This document shows positions 5,001 to 5,058 of a stretch of 5,058 nt of DNA, piece after piece. The position numbers and the translations under genes are program-made. The notes under the pieces are model-generated. The model was not told the DNA's origin. It did not search any database and worked only from the letters and a program-made list of their open reading frames with translations. The first letter of the stretch is position 1; the number at the start of each line of letters is the position of its first letter. Source of the stretch: a bacterium (GTDB lineage: Bacteria > Patescibacteriota > Saccharimonadia > Saccharimonadales > Saccharimonadaceae); assembly GCA_030428585.1 (NCBI GenBank), contig JAUIDL010000052.1, positions 1 to 5,058 on the forward strand, read 5' to 3'.

Positions 5001-5058
5001 TGTTGTTTTCTCTATAGCACCTGCTTAGAGAACGAGACGACATACGACAGGAGAAAGA
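5001..5058 (+). promoter_or_regulatory. Leader and ribosome-binding site of the next gene
   Basis: TTCTCTA at 5008-5014 pairs with TAGAGAA at 5026-5032; after one bulged T, AGC 5016-5018 pairs with GCT 5023-5025 around an ACCT loop, making a 10-bp hairpin. AGGAG at 5049-5053 is a good Shine-Dalgarno sequence, so a start codon is expected within a few bases past the window. TTTCTC at 5007-5012 is also complementary to GAGAAA at 5051-5056, overlapping the ribosome-binding site, so the hairpin and a site-blocking pairing exclude each other. In many bacteria adk or map follows secY, but the gene itself is not visible. Confidence 0.55.

Noticed and set aside
1..5058. CRISPR array, insertion sequence or tRNA gene
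   Set aside because: No regularly spaced repeats, no transposase frame or terminal inverted repeats with target duplication, and no tRNA cloverleaf were seen on either strand.

Overview
The window holds the distal part of a bacterial ribosomal-protein (spc-type) operon, the preprotein translocase gene secY, and a non-coding stretch of about 650 bases between them that carries its own promoter and terminator. Gene order on the + strand is: a partial gene of unknown function (1-702), rplF (L6), rplR (L18), rpsE (S5), rplO (L15), a structured RNA gene (about 2848-3335), secY (3406-4821), then the promoter and leader of a gene that starts just past the right edge.

Organism: Bacteria, by gene content, good Shine-Dalgarno sites, sigma70-type promoters and intrinsic terminators. 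rplO follows rpsE with a 1-base overlap and no rpmD (uL30) between them. Loss of uL30 is a known trait of the Candidate Phyla Radiation (Patescibacteria), and the general look would fit Saccharibacteria. This is an inference from one missing gene, not proof. All stops used are TAA or TAG, and nothing requires a non-standard code.

Layout: the unknown acidic protein ends at 702 and a good promoter (706-734) starts almost at once. Its transcript begins with a folded leader of about 80 nt that ends next to the rplF ribosome-binding site. rplF-rplR-rpsE-rplO are packed with gaps of 2, 1 and -1 bases and end in a strong terminator (2774-2804). Eight bases later comes a near-consensus extended -10 promoter (2813-2841) that drives a transcript of roughly 490 nt, rich in hairpins and ending in a second strong terminator (3306-3340). 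I could not identify this RNA. It has partial, inconclusive resemblance to RNase P RNA. secY follows with its own -10 box, so it appears uncoupled from the ribosomal-protein operon, and its start is better placed at 3406 than at the longer ATG at 3358.

The secY stop codon lies inside a 15-bp hairpin whose 3' arm can instead form a 16-bp stem with a third segment downstream, a switch-like arrangement without a terminator T-run. The right end holds an extended -10 promoter, a hairpin leader and a Shine-Dalgarno sequence for the next gene.

Functionally the coding part is housekeeping: four ribosomal proteins plus the SecY channel. The less ordinary content is in the non-coding parts: the unidentified RNA, the rplF leader, the repeats at the secY end and the leader of the next gene.
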